Assembly: GCA_963691815.1 (NCBI GenBank)
Contig: OY829653.1
Span: 31,508,074 to 31,572,073, forward strand
Source of the DNA: Echiichthys vipera
Lineage: Eukaryota; Chordata; Actinopteri; Perciformes; Trachinidae
DNA: 64,000 nucleotides
Direction: 5' to 3'
Shown here one piece after another: positions 1 to 12,445 of the stretch (within the stretch, counting starts at the first letter, position 1; the number at the start of each line of letters is the position of its first letter). A program made the translations under genes and the position numbers. The notes under the pieces are model-generated. The model had not been told where the DNA came from. It ran no database searches and saw only the letters and a list, made by a program, of their open reading frames with translations.

Positions 1-458
1 TCCATTTGAATAGTCGTATAGCACAAGTAATATGTATGAATACAGTTTAAATTCTCTATTGAACAATTTAAAGAACTATTTACTGAGCTGCTTTAAGTAT
101 TTAAATGGATTCAAATGGAACTACTTTAAGGCCAACAAAACTAAGTGTAACAATAAATGATTTCTCCACCAGAATTTTATTCCTAGCTTCAAAACAGACC
201 TTCATGCTGAGACATGGAATTCACAGAAAATACGATTGAACTGAATAAATAAAATAGGAAACATCATAATTATTCACACTGTATGCTGTACAGAGTTTAC
301 ACCATCGGTTTAGTGATCATATTTGTCATGAAGAGGAGACTCTCTAAAGTGTGAAAGCACCAGGTACACGTTGGAGTTGGGCTTTAGACTGCACATTTAT
401 AACAGAAAACCTGAGGTTTACAAAAACTGGAGGTAAAGAGTTTTAAACAACATGAGCA
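1..458. other. AT-rich unique DNA, no gene seen
   Basis: No long open frame, terminal repeat or known repeat consensus is recognisable here. Short frames are stop-rich and start or end in AT-rich sequence. It is most simply intergenic or intronic host DNA. Confidence 0.5.
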
Positions 459-1074
459 TTAAAGCTATAGTTGGTAACTTTCTGTAAAAATGTGTTGTTT
501 TTTTTCACATTTGCTCAAACTGTCCCTATATCCTGACAGCACAATGAGACAGATGATCTGTGTAAACGTCATGTACACGTGGCATCTGCTGGATTCCACT
601 GCGCCTGACCGACAAGCAATCAATCAAGATTGTGATATTGCCTATTTCTTGCATAAAGTGTTTAAAGAAACATATTAATAAAAATGTAAATAAACATATG
701 AAGACATAACAATAAACATATGTCTTCTGTTGAAGTCATTTTACAGCTAAATAATACACAAAATTGTTTTATGAAAACACTCTGTGCCAGAAATATTCAA
801 TACAGTTTGAGAATCTTGACTCATATTTGGTCAGTGCTGTCTAGTTTCACAGTTTGGTCAGAGTTATGAGCAGTCATTGACACTGGGTCAGAGATTCCTC
901 GTCTCTGATTGGTTGTTGTAGGTTGTGTGCGGTGGAGTCTAACAGATGCCATTAGGAGCAGACAGGGCTTTGGGAGCAGAAGGTGGTCATCTTATTATGC
1001 TGTCAGGGTATAGTGACGGTTTCAGCAAATGTGAAAAAAACATTTTTCATAAAAAGTTACCAACTTCAGCTTAA
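459..1074. mobile_element. TTAA-bordered MITE, about 610 bp
   Basis: The ends are long imperfect inverted repeats. The left end (from 463) reads GTTGGTAACTTTCTG followed by a run containing TTTCACATTTGCTCAAAC. The right end (to 1070), read on the minus strand, gives GTTGGTAACTTTTTATG and then TTTCACATTTGCTGAAAC. The similarity extends about 70 bp, to the motif around 'TATCCTGACA' on each side. TTAA stands at both borders (459-462 and 1071-1074), as expected for piggyBac- or Kolobok-type target sites. There is no transposase frame, so this is non-autonomous. The exact superfamily cannot be fixed from the sequence alone. Confidence 0.72.
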
Positions 1075-4000
1075 AGAAGGGTTTAATGAAATATGCCATT
1101 GAGTTGCATCACTGGTTATGTATCCAATGTTTTTGGAGCTTGCCCCATATAGGAAAAGAGTCAAGATGTCTCAGCCTATGCTGCTTCAATTTTGACTATT
1201 GTTTTAATCTTGAGCGCTGACCCTTGGTCACAAGTTTTGACCCAATATGGACAAGACTTGTGAGCAGTTCAGGATTTTATCCTCTTAGATTGTGTCATCA
1301 AATGATTTTCAGAAGACCCCCAAAAGGTGAAAATATCCATCATTTCACAAGCAAAAGTAGCCCGGCTAGGGCCCTAATTGGAATTAAATGTTTTATTCAC
1401 AACTAGGTCACAACAACATCATCCCTTTCATTTCCATTAGGTTTTCTATAAGAGAAAACCTAAGTTAAAAATGACTTATCTATGATTTAGAAATGATCTG
1501 CCACTTATTTTGAGGCATAACAGCATCTTTATATTAGCTGATATGGACTGACCTAATATGCTATTTTGGAATGCTAAAACATCTTATACGTATCTTATTT
1601 CATAATATACATTTTCCTCCCTCATATTTGAAGGTTAAATGGCATATTAAACAGCAGGGTATTTTATTTCAAACTGATCTTATTTATTATGAATGCCTAT
1701 AATATTACCTGAAGAGCAGTGTTTAAAGTGATCAGTCACAGTATGTATACAGCATCTTTCATAGGGTAGAAGCAGTAACTCACATTATGGCATAAAAAAG
1801 CAGGCAATAACATTACAGAGTGGACTCCTTATTACTGTATTTACTTACAGTGCTGTATTCCCTCCACCCAAATCATTGTGTGCAGCACGGGTAGGTTGGA
1901 AACAGTCAGTGATTATGGTGTACGGGAGCAGAAATGGCAAGCAGGCATTTGCACACAGCGACATTAGCATTGTCCCAGACAGCCTGTTAGTTGAAGTGGG
2001 TTTTTAATTAGCTGTTTTCCAGTTAGTAAATGGAGGAATTATCAATAGCCCAAACAAAAGATTGAAACTGGGTATACTGTACAACTAACACACAGCACAA
2101 AAACACACATTTGCTCACATAAAAGTGTTCACATGCATGTACACAATGATACACACTACCTGACACATACATACAAAGACTTCCAAGTACAGAGACAAAC
2201 ACTCCAAGTAAATGACAGATAGAGGCATAACATATTAGCTCACGAATTGAAGACCCCATTATCTAGTTTTAGGGACTACATCATTTCTTTCACCTGCTTC
2301 CAAACAAATCACATCCTACTCAGACAATTCTATGCTTACTACAAGTGTTTATTAACGCAAGATTGCTCTCAATTTCAGTCCATTCAGTTTGTGATGCGAG
2401 GCACTCCTGGGCTTCTTTTCCTCCTTTATGGTCCTGCTCCGAGTCATCATGACCGAGGCCATCACATCAGGATGATAACAGAATGTTGAGGTTATTAGCC
2501 AGCTTTTTAATTAGATTCTGCCCTTCCACCCTGTCTTGTCCCCTCTTGTTTTTTTTTCTTTCTTTTTATATGTGGGTGCACCACTGAGGCATTATTAATA
2601 TTTAGATGAGAAGCCCCTGCTCTCGCCTCAGAGGCTGTTAGTAAAAGCAGCCTCCCCCCAATCGTGTTGGATGGATGGTTGGAGGGATGGAGGGATGAAT
2701 TCCCCTGATGGCCCTTCATCTCTGCTGCTGCCACAGCCTTGCAGCTTCTCTAATAGGGGAGACGTGGATTCAGGCTGTTTGCAGTGGAGCTAAAACATGT
2801 GCTGCTTTGCTGGAATTCTTAGGTCTACAATACTGTTAAAAGCCCTGCAAATGTACTTTGTATTTATGGATTCACTCTGCTATGTGTGGGTGTATTTTTT
2901 ATTCCTTTGGATAACTAGGCCAAATGAAACGATGCCATGTTGAGATATTTCTAACACAGCTACAATGGTGTTTGATAACAGAAAAGCAAATTGCATTCCA
3001 ACAATCAAGACAATTTGAATCAGAAAATGATGATATATAATTTATAACCCTTTCAGTGTATTTTTATTTAAATACATTATATTGATTGAATATTATACAT
3101 AGCCTATGCATTCATGTGTAAGCAACAATATAATATTTCCTTGGAGAAAAATGACACTTTTGGGAGATTTATGAAATCACTTGATTTCTACTGGAAACAG
3201 GTTGAAAAGATCTCTTGCAATTGTAGTGTACACACTGTGTAAAATCTTAAACTACAAAGTCACTTGTATCTATAGCTGTCAAGTGACTGCAGTGTTGAAA
3301 AAACATGTTTCCCTCTGAAAACTCATCTTGAAAATAGAAATAGAAAGTATGAAATGGAAATGGTCAAGAAAAGTACGAGTAAATGTACTTTTAAATAACT
3401 TTCACCACTGCTTAGGGCTGAGCAGTGTGGCTTAAATTAATATCAAAATATAAAAAAGAACAGAACAGAATATAGAATATGTTTCAAGTTTTGATATATT
3501 GTATACCACATAATTAAAAGTTATCAAATGGAGTTTCAGCACAATGAATTGTGTTCCAGGGTTATGGATTGCTTCAGACTAAATAAGACATGTAAAGCAA
3601 AAGGCTTGATAATACATTTAGTGGGTTTTGATCTACAGTGCTTTCCTGTTCTGCATTTTAGTGTACTGTATAAACAACAGCTATATGTATTGAAAAAATG
3701 CGACGACATTTCTGCATCAATTAATACTCAGAGCATGATCATTTGTGTGTGATCACCAGGGCAGCACACAGTGGTTTACCTTATTCAGAGGAGAAAGTTT
3801 GCAGCAGAGAGCAGAAGGTCAAGAGGCTTTGTCAAATACTGTTAAGCAGACTTATTGAAGTGCGGGTAGTTTGAGGGAATTGAAGCTGATCGAACATCTG
3901 AAGCTTTTCCAAAATGAATAACAATTAGGTGATTTAAAAAAAGTTTCCCACTCCAAATGGTGTGTAGGAGAGACATCTGTTTCTGCAGGTTAGCTGAGGT

Positions 4001-4293
4001 GAATCCAGCAAACAGAATAAACTCCCTGCTGTAACACTAGAGCTCAACATTATTGTTTCACAACTTCCCCAGGGCCTGGATGTGTGCACAGGGTTCCTTT
4101 TGCACTCATTACAGTTTTGAAAGTGATAACAGTGTAACCCCATGGGGAATAAAAAGAAAAGCACTCATTTATTATTTTTTTATAAATGTTTTATTGTCTT
4201 ATTCCCTCTAAAAAAAATACATATTGTTGTGTCAAAAGAATGTAACGGTAAAATTTAAATGTAAAAATTTAAATTAGTTTAAGTTTTACTTAC
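1075..4293. other. Unique non-coding DNA with one possible hAT end
   Basis: No supported gene. The frames present are short and have no recognisable domain. At about 3415 the sequence TTAGGGCTGAGCAGTGTGG resembles the terminus of a common fish hAT family (TAGGGCTGGGCGATATGG type), but no partner end was found nearby. The stretch 2490-2760, with homeodomain-like AATTA cores, could be a conserved non-coding element; that is only an impression. Confidence 0.4.
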
Positions 4294-4301
4294 CATAGGT
4301 A

Positions 4302-4777
4302 CAGTGGCGCCTGCTTTTTCAAGATCGCTCATTCGCCCATTTAGCTGTCAATCAAAAAAGGATTCCCCCTCAGACAGCTGATCCAATCATCATGCAGAAG
4401 CCGAGCGTCCGGGCCAGCCCACCAATAGCATCCAGCTGCAGACCCCCAGAGACGCTGAGCGTCCAAATGGGCGGGACAAAGCCCAGCATTTATCCAATGA
4501 GCGTCTAGTTCGGCTGCAGTGGAACAACCCGCTCTATGCTTCCCCATTGAAGTCAGTAGAAGCTGAGCGTCAGACTGTGTAAAGCGCTGTGGAGATGAAT
4601 GAGAAGGAAGTTGCTCCGGTTACCTGTGATAAGTAGCTGATTCTGAACTAAAGATGAAGGCTTTCTACTGCCTATTTAGTCAAAGAAATGTACACACAGC
4701 AGCACATATTTCACCACTTTTATTATTTATTTATTTTTGGTGACATTTCCCTTGCAGTCTTAGAGCAATAGCCACTG
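4302..4777. mobile_element. hAT-type MITE, about 476 bp
   Basis: The left end is CAGTGGCGCCTGC. The right end, read on the minus strand, is CAGTGGCTATTGC. CAGTGG is a typical hAT terminus. The flanking 8-mers are cataggta (4294-4301) and cttaggta (4778-4785), a target duplication matching at 7 of 8 positions. The inside is GC-rich relative to its flanks, with repeated GAGCGTC words and no transposase frame. This is a non-autonomous, somewhat aged copy. Confidence 0.65.
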
Positions 4778-4785
4778 CTTAGGTA

Positions 4786-6170
4786 GATTCAATATGTGAT
4801 CAGTGAGAGTTCGGCCGGAACCAGAGAAGAAGCCAGGAGCACAGGGAGAGAGAGAGAGAGAGAGAGAGATAGATAGAAAAGAGGAGAGTGAGGAGCTGCA
4901 CGTAGGCGAAACATTACAGGCGAGTCAAGACAAACTGACAGTGAGTCTCAGAGTGACTGTTCAGTCTAGAGGAGGAAAGTTCTGAAGTTCTGAAAAAGAA
5001 AGTTCAGCAAGAAGCGCAGCTAAAAGCTCATATAGCTCACGTTAGCTTACCTGACGGCCTTCACTACGGAGCAGCTCAGTCAGCCACTCGCATCAGTGAA
5101 GTCTATTAGCCTGCTGTGTAACTGACCTGCAGGAGAGGACCCGCAGTAAGTGTCTACCACCGACGCCCACGCCCCAGCAACAGTAAGGCAGAAAGGGTGA
5201 GAACAACCCCATTACCATCGTGAGCTTGTTTTTGCGCTGTGGCTCGAAGCAGCTCAAACCATTGTGGTTTTCCAGCTTCCACGCACACAAGCATCGACCC
5301 AGGCCTGCATCACTTCACTGACATATCGGGTACCCATTTTATCTTCATTTAGTAAATATAAGTGTTGGCTTTAGGTGTTATACTTATTTTTGCGCTTTTG
5401 AAACTTACATTTGAGTGTGCATATTGAAAAAAGACATTTGAGGATTTGAACTGACTGTTTCTAGTTGCTGATTTCAAGAGACCAATAAGATTTGCATTTA
5501 TTATTGGTATTTTTTCTGTTTTTCTATTATTCAGATATTTGTCTATGTGTGTTTAATATTTACCAAAGTAAATAGTTGAAACTTACCTGTTGTTATTCAT
5601 TTTTCACTTGGTATCTTATAAATACAGTTTGTAGACATTTTAGAGAGTGTTGGTATTTGAGTTAAAGAGTGCTTCAGAGGGAAAATTTCATCAATATTTC
5701 ATTCATGTAGAGTTTCTAAAAAAAAACTTAAAAACAGTATAAAAATCACGCAGTTGGTTGAATAAATGTACGATTAATAACAGTTCATAAATAGTGTATA
5801 TCAGTATACTTACATTCCAGCAGTAGTAAACTATTTGATAAGAGGTTTAAGGAACTAGGAAATCTCTGAGCAGCAGTGGACCTTAGAGAGAAGGTGTGCA
5901 GGCCCACCGGTGTGTGGACACACCCTGGCGCCTTTCAACCAATGCTGCTGCCTATGGGAAAATAGCATAGGCAGATGGGGCTCATAGCCATGGTAGGCAT
6001 GCTCTATATGCTACTGGAGAACGTAGCAGGGAGCCAAGACAGTGAGGGCAGAGACTGCATGAAACAGCCTTCACTATAATCTACTGTCTTGTGCAGGCCT
6101 GCTCCAAATACCCCCACCCCACCCCCATTAAAAGCCCTGCAGCGCCCTGTGCGCTAGGCAGCATGAGATA
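4786..6170. other. Non-coding DNA with a short GA tract
   Basis: A (GA)n run lies at 4846-4868. The segment 4800-5320 is relatively GC-rich and the rest AT-rich. No exon-like frame with splice signals, terminal repeats or RNA gene could be supported. The segment 5860-6170 may contain the 5' untranslated part of the LINE that follows. Confidence 0.4.
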
Positions 6171-8937
6171 GATGGTCACGGTCAAGGAGTGGGATGGAAC
6201 AGTGCTCCTCTCTGGAAGCTGCTCAGTCACACGAGGAGCTCCCTGCTCATCCTGAGATGGAAGGGCCTAGAAAAAGTAGCCTAAAAAAGGACTGTTGCAT
6301 TCAATCCGGGCAGCCTGCCGCAGCTGCCGGGTCGTCACATGAGAAAGAAAACCCACATTAACCTCACCATTGCAACCTGGAACATTGGCACAATTTTTGG
6401 ATGCGTGTGATGACTCCAGTTGTCCCAGAGGAAGGTCAGCGTTGCACACAAGCTACAAAAAGAGGCTACAGGCTACACCTTCTTCTGGAAAGGGGCTTCC
6501 AAAAGGCTCCCATCACCTCCATGGTATAGGTATTTACCCTGCAATCAAGCAAATTTCAGTGTATCCCAGAATCCCCAGTCTGAAGACAGATAACCTGGTG
6601 GATTCCCCTCACCAACAATGGTCATGCCACCCTCATGAATGCATATGCTCCAACACTGGATGCTGACCCTGAGTGCAATGAACATCTCTATGCCTCCCTG
6701 CACACTGCCATAAATAAAACACCCTTCACCAACAAGCTCATTCTCCTTGGGGATTTCAATGAGTGGGCTCTGAAATTGTGTTATGGAAGGATGTGCTTGG
6801 GCTGCATGGTTTTGGTAAGCTCAAGGAAAATGGTCTTCGCCTCCTCACTCTCTGTTCTGAATATCAGCTGGTCATCACCAACCTTGTTCCAACTGAAGAA
6901 CAAATTTAAGACCTCCTGACAACAGCCCCGCTCTAAGCACCGGCACCTCTTTGATCCACCGGCAGGACCAGAGCCATGCGTGGAGCTGTGTGTTGGACTG
7001 ATCACTACCTGATCAGAGCCAAACTCACCCTGGAACTGAGGAAAGTACCACCCTGCAGGAAGCTCAATTATTCTGCATTGAAGTCCCTGCACTCAGTCAA
7101 GCAGCTCAGGGAACAGATCACCTTACAGCTGTCCGAGCTCCCTGAAACACCAGCTGATCCGGACGTCAGGTCCATCTGGAGCAAACCTATGCACTGCTAT
7201 TAACCAGGCAGTAGTAGAGTCTGTAGGGCACATCAGTCAGAGACACCAAGACTGGTTTGACAACAGTGCACCAGATATCCACAACCTACTTCAGGCAAAA
7301 CACAAAACCCCTACAGCTCACCTTTCAACCCCCAATCCACCTTGTTGAAGGCCCGCTTCAACAACAGCCAGGCTGAAACCAAGCGCACCTTCAGAGCCAT
7401 GGAGAATGACTGACTGATGGGGAAAAAAAGCCAGCAAGATACAGCATCACACGGACAACAAGTCCCATGCGTTCTATGCCATTAAATCTATTTATGGCCC
7501 ACAGAGGAAAAACATAATCCCGGTCAGATCAGCAGATGGTACCATTCTGTGCAAGGACGAACAGCAGATCTTGGACAGATGGACTGACTGTTTTAACACC
7601 CTGCTGAACACCTCATATCCAACCTGGATGGACACACTTGCCAAGCTTCGGTGCCTGCCAACCGTCCCTGATCTGGACTCCTCCCCCTGCTTTGCCAAGG
7701 TACAGAAAGCCATCGCTGGCCTTAAGAGTAACAAGAACCCAGGCCTTGTTGGAATCCCGGCAGAAATACTGAAGCACAGCGGATACCTCCTGTCTTGTTG
7801 ATTACACCAACTGATCACTACCATCTGGTCATCTGAAGTCATCCCGCAAGTTTAGAAGGATGCCAACATCATTACGATCTTTAAGCACAACGGTGGCAAA
7901 GCAGCCTGCGTAACAGCAGAGTTATCTGCCTCCAATCAGTTCCTAGGATGGTGCTAGCACAGATAATGCTACGTCGTCTAGCATCCTATGTTACCAAAAA
8001 CATCCTACCGGAATCCCAGTGCGGTTTGTGAGAGTGAAGCACTGCAGACATGATCTTTGTTTCTAGACAGTTACAGGAAAAATGCAGAGAACACTTGTAC
8101 AAAGACCTGTACCTAGCTTTCATCGATTTGTCCAAGGCCTTACAGTAATACAGCAAACCGGGAACATCTTATGGCAGCTCCATGATGGGATGCAAGCCTG
8201 TGTGAGTGGTGTTGGCCCACAATTCCCATTCTTCAGTGTGGGGGTCAAGCAAGGGTACATTCTTGCCCCAAATGTATTAACAACTTCCTCTCCACTGTCA
8301 CCCTCCTGTCCCACAAAACTCCTGGACCCCTCTGATGGGGTACAGATACAGTACAAACTGGATGGCAACCTATTCAACATTTGGCTAAGCCCTTACGAAA
8401 ACCACCACCCAACACATCTTAGAGCTACAGTATGCAAATGACTGTGCTCTCCTTGCCCACTCACCAGAATCCTTGTAGCTAGTGCTAAATGTGGTTGCCT
8501 CCATGTACAGCGCCATTGGTCTCCAAGTCAATATCAAGAAAAAACAGATAATCGTGCAGGAGTCCAACCCCAACCCCACCCCACACCCCCAAACACGTGT
8601 GCCCAACTTTAACCTTGATGGCCATACCCATGCCATTGTTCCACACTTCACCTACCTAGGTAGGTGTAACATGCAGTGCAACATTTCTCCTATAGCACTT
8701 GAGCCTCTGACTGCTGATCACCATACGTGGAGTTCCTCCTACTACCAGGGAACTACTTTCCTTCAGGTGCAAGCCACAGAGAGGAGGATACAGCAACGTG
8801 CACAGCGGCATCAGCGTGCTGCAGGACTCACAACCTCAAGTGGCACATACCCCTGTCTCTCTTGTGGCAAAATCTGCGGATCACACATAGGCCTGCACAG
8901 CCACATGGCAATGCACCGTCACAACACACCCCAATAA
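6171..8937 (+). pseudogene. Decayed non-LTR retrotransposon (EN-RT, RTE-like)
   Basis: Remnant of a polyprotein with an APE-type endonuclease and a reverse transcriptase. Visible in order: an endonuclease start motif (ATWNIGT near 6375), a catalytic-loop motif (ILLGDFNE near 6740), a late endonuclease motif (CWTDHYLIRA near 6990), RT motifs near 7700 (VQKAIAGLKSNKNPG) and 8110 (LAFIDLSKA), the GVKQGYILAPN turn near 8240, the catalytic motif near 8420, and a C-terminal finger near 8850 (CLSCGKICGSHIGLHSH). The last type of finger ends a family of animal EN-RT proteins often deposited as craniofacial-development-protein-2-like. The catalytic box reads YAND instead of YADD. Several stops and frameshifts interrupt it, and most of the segment between the YLG motif (about 8656) and the C-terminal basic region is deleted. 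It cannot be functional. Confidence 0.85.
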
Positions 8938-9009
8938 ATGTCCAAACATTTAATTTGGAGCAACATAATTATCAAAATCGATGGACTGCCATAAGCAAGC
9001 AACATAAGT

Positions 9010-9105
9010 CATAAAGTGTGGTCTAGACCTATTCTATATCTTAATTGTCTCAAGATAACTTTGTTATGATTTGGCACTATAAATAAAATTGAATTGAATT
9101 GAAAC
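9010..9105 (+). repeat. 3' tail of an interspersed repeat with AATTG tail
   Basis: The sequence runs from a 'AAAGTGTGGTCTAGACC' block through TTATGATTTGGCACTATAA to an AATTGAATTG tail. This is a common teleost retrotransposon 3' end. A second, inverted copy of the same tail lies at about 28683-28790. It may be the 3' end of the preceding LINE or of an independent insertion. Confidence 0.6.
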
Positions 9106-9877
9106 CTAAACAGACAGAACATGTAAATTCAGATAATCAGTGATGCCCAATGGCTGGCTTCACAGCTACAATGGTCTGGCTAAACTGATGTACAGTGCTG
9201 GAGTAAAGCCTGATAGCCAGCCATTTAATGGAGTGATAACATCCGATGTGATCTGTATTCACAATCCCTTTGCTACAGGAAACACCAGAAACCTCTGAGC
9301 TAGCAACCTATATGTGGTGAGGGAGGCAAAGGGGGAAGAAACTAAACTAAACAATCTGACCAAAAAAAGGAAAAATTAACAGATAATTCCAGAAAGAATC
9401 TTCTTTTAATCTGATTACATTCACCCAAAATCAAAAAAGGGAAAAGCAAATTAAATAAAAAGGGCTGGAGCCGAGTGAGTGGACAGTGACTGGTGCAAGT
9501 GGGGGTTCCACCAAAATAATGAAATCAACCACAATCACCCAGCGTACGTGGCACTGACACTCTGAAGTAAACCCCCTCCCAAGACACAGCAGACGGGACA
9601 AGGGGGGACACCACCACCAGGACATTAGCACGCCACCACCGGTCTCCAACAACTGAAGCAAAAGAAATAAACAAAATTCAACCTAAATAATTACATAAGC
9701 TAAATAAAACAAAATAAATAGTCAAGCCAAAACAATTACATAAACATTACTCAAATAACCAAAACGCACTTTAACAGACACCAAGTCATACATTAGGGGT
9801 GCAGGCCCCAGTTAAAACACACTGGATGAGCTCCCCCGGTGAAGTTACTCGGGCAGTGCGCCGTGTCAAAGCAGGAA
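9106..9877. other. Unique AT-rich DNA
   Basis: No gene, terminal repeat or recognisable repeat family is visible. Frames on the minus strand at 9431-9661 are low in information and have no family resemblance. Confidence 0.4.
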
Positions 9878-9999
9878 GGCAAAGCAGCAAGGCAAAGCAG
9901 CAAGGCAAAGCAGCAAGGCAAAGCAGCGTGGCAAAGTGGCAAAGCAGCGTGGCAAAGCAGCGTGGCAAAGCAGCGTGGCAAAGCAGCGTGGCAAAGCAG
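9878..9999 (+). repeat. 13-bp minisatellite, roughly nine to ten units
   Basis: Tandem units of GGCAAAGCAGCAA grade into GGCAAAGCAGCGT, with one shortened unit in the middle (AAAGTGGCAAAG). The change of unit type along the array is typical of slippage followed by homogenisation. The array stays open in several frames on both strands, which creates false reading frames rich in AKQ or CFA words. Confidence 0.9.
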
Positions 10000-10504
10000 A
10001 AAAAACATTGGCAGACAAAGCAGCAGTGGACCCAATAAGCTGATAACAGTTAGTCCTAATCATGGGAAAATACTGTTAGTGTTGCTTCATTACTGAGAAA
10101 TGCTGCGGTGCTACGCTAATACACACAGACCTGTTTAGAACCAACTGGACACACACACACCCACTCGCACAGGAGGAGGGAGAGGAGAGAGGACTCCGGC
10201 CGCAGTCAGTGTTCACTTGAGACCACACTAGCGTCAGCTGTCAGACAGCATCTACTACATCGCCACCTGGAGCAGCGCACTAGCAGTTGCCCTACAAGAC
10301 AACATAAATGCCATGAGCACACAGAGAGCGACCGACCGACGGGGTGAAGCAGTGTGGCATCCATACCTGTTGGACCAGACAAGCATAGACCCGGAAGTGA
10401 CACACCAGTGACAGCAGCGGTTAAGGCTGGGTGGTGGAGGACGGCAGCTTTTATACCAGCCCACCCCATTACGGCCACCAGTGGCGCTTAACACAAGACA
10501 GGAC
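10000..10504. other. Unique DNA upstream of a hAT insertion
   Basis: A short CA tract lies near 10150 and the following 300 bp is GC-rich. No supported exon or repeat family was seen. Confidence 0.35.
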
Positions 10505-12445
10505 CCTAAAGGCAGAGCCGGCCCTGGGCATAGGCAGTATAGGCAAATGCTAGGGGCGCCGTCATCCACAGGGGGGGCCGCAAACGGGCGGAGGAAAAAA
10601 AAAACAGTATATATGTATATAAACTCTTATTTTTACAAGCGCTATTATGAAATATTATATAAGCCCACAGCAACATAACTTAATAGTGAATACTATTAAA
10701 TAATGAAGAGGCCTTTCTTTCTGGTTCCTGGCTCTCTGCACTGTACCTGTCCTCCGTGAGGGGGGCGGGTCATAAGGCCAGTTGCCTGAATCTGACCGGA
10801 CCGTGACCACAAGACGAAGAAGAAGATTAATGACACTGGAGTGGAATTATGTCTAAAAGACTGAAACCGTCAGGCGCCCAGGGAAGGAAAACGAAGGAAA
10901 GAAGAGGAAGAAAAACATGAAAAAGATAGAGGTACAGTAACGTCAATGTGATGACGTAAATGTAAATGAAATAAATAGTTTAATGATCATAGTTACTGTT
11001 GTTGGAGCAGTGTTAGCCTGCTAGCTTACTTCGGACGATAGCAACATCGTTTACTAATCAATAAATAGCTGAGTTGACATGTGTTAATGTTACCCAACCT
11101 TAAATTCATCAGGGACGTAAAAAAAAAAAGAAAAGTTAATGTTATACCTGTTCAGTTGTTATTTTACAGGTGTCTACTGCTGGTATGTCAGTTAAAATGA
11201 TTCTAGTTCTCCACCCCCTTTGTAATAGTGTAGCTGTAAGCCTTTGTTAATTGTGCCGCAGTTAAGTTTGTTAAAGTTTACATCAGTGTTTAAGTGCATT
11301 TAAAGTGTATTACTGTTAATACTCCACACCTTAGCTTTCCCATATCATTCATAGACGAAATATACATATTAATTCCACTGCACATTACTGCTTTTTGCTC
11401 TCTGGTTAGACTGAATTGTATTGCAATGACAATAAAGTTTAATGAATCTCATTGTATTTTCATTTTAGTCTTATAGCACACCAAACATCTGTTTGTTATT
11501 AAAATGTAACATCCAGCGGTCACATTTCTTTTCTTCTCTCTTCAGACGCACTTTTAAAGTATTTCAGTACCACCCCCAGTGACACAGCATCAGGACTGAA
11601 GACCATGCTGACTGGCCAGCTCTTCTTACAGACAAAGTAAGAAGAGGGTTAGTAGACAGAGGACCATTTCAAACAAAAAACAGTTACACATTTCCAACAA
11701 ATAAAGATGGGAGAAGGTGTCAACATGACTTTTTTAAAAGAGTTTTAGTTAATGGGGAAACAATGAAAATAAGCTGGCTGATGTATTCCAAAAAGAGTGA
11801 TAGCTTGCACTGCTTTTCCTGCAAAATGTTCTGTACAAAAGATAACAAACTTAACAAAGAAGGACTGAAGGACTGGAAAAAAGCAACCATTTGCTGAAAG
11901 CTCATGAGGATAGCCAGGAGCATAATACCCACATGGCAACATGGAAGGAGTTGGAGGTCCCTTTGCAAAGGGGTAAACAATAGATAGGCAAGAGATGGCA
12001 CTTGCTGAGGCTGAGAGAAACAGGTGGCGTGATGTTCTCTCATGTATCATGTAAATAGCAGTGTATCAACAGGTCTCTCATTTTTCTTTACTGTGTGCAA
12101 TAGTGTATGTTGTCATATCTGCACTGGTTTCATTATTTATTTTGTGCATTACCATATTTATATTGTATTTTTAATTCATATTATGTCATTTGTTTACGTG
12201 TGCACTGTTTAGCTTAATATGTTTGCCTTATTTATTTTGTATTTTTAATTTATCCCTTGTTTATTTCTTTAGTTTTTATTTGGTGTGATTTTTTACTCAA
12301 AGAAATAAAATCTTGAATACACACATGCAGTTTCTGTGTGAGTGTATGAACATTGATTGTAAAATTGACTGCTGTAATATAAGGGGGCGCCGACTAAAAT
12401 CTTGCCTAGGGCACCAAATTACTGAGGGCCGGCACTGCCTAAAGG
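10505..12445 (+). mobile_element. hAT deletion derivative with exact 8-bp duplication
   Basis: Element proper 10513-12437. The target duplication cctaaagg is present at 10505-10512 and 12438-12445 without mismatch. The left end is CAGAGCCGGCCCTG; the right end on the minus strand is CAGTGCCGGCCCT. Further in, both ends share a GGCGCC block and a TAGG-rich segment. At about 1.9 kb it is too short for a full hAT and retains only the N-terminal part of the transposase (see the pseudogene inside). A polyadenylation-like AATAAA lies at about 12304 near the 3' end, so the 3' untranslated region survives. Confidence 0.88.
11590..12043 (+). pseudogene. N-terminal TTF-finger remnant of a hAT transposase
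   Basis: Translated pieces on the plus strand show the TTF-type zinc finger that begins ZMYM1-like hAT transposases: DWPALLTDKVRRGLVDRGPF, then a block ending in LHCFSCKMFC (C-x2-C near 11803-11830), then GLKDWKKATIC. After a frameshift it continues with THMATWKELEVPLQRGK and a histidine-rich segment. An in-frame stop (TGA, about 11896) and further stops break it. The DUF4371, RNase-H-like catalytic and dimerisation regions are absent, so it depended on a full-length relative. The lack of catalytic domain and the intact ends mark it as an internal deletion, not general decay. Confidence 0.8.

Noticed and set aside
9878..9999. CRISPR-like periodic array
   Set aside because: The units are contiguous without unique spacers; it is a vertebrate minisatellite.
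9786..10096. Several repeated-residue frames on both strands
   Set aside because: Artefacts of the 13-bp minisatellite.
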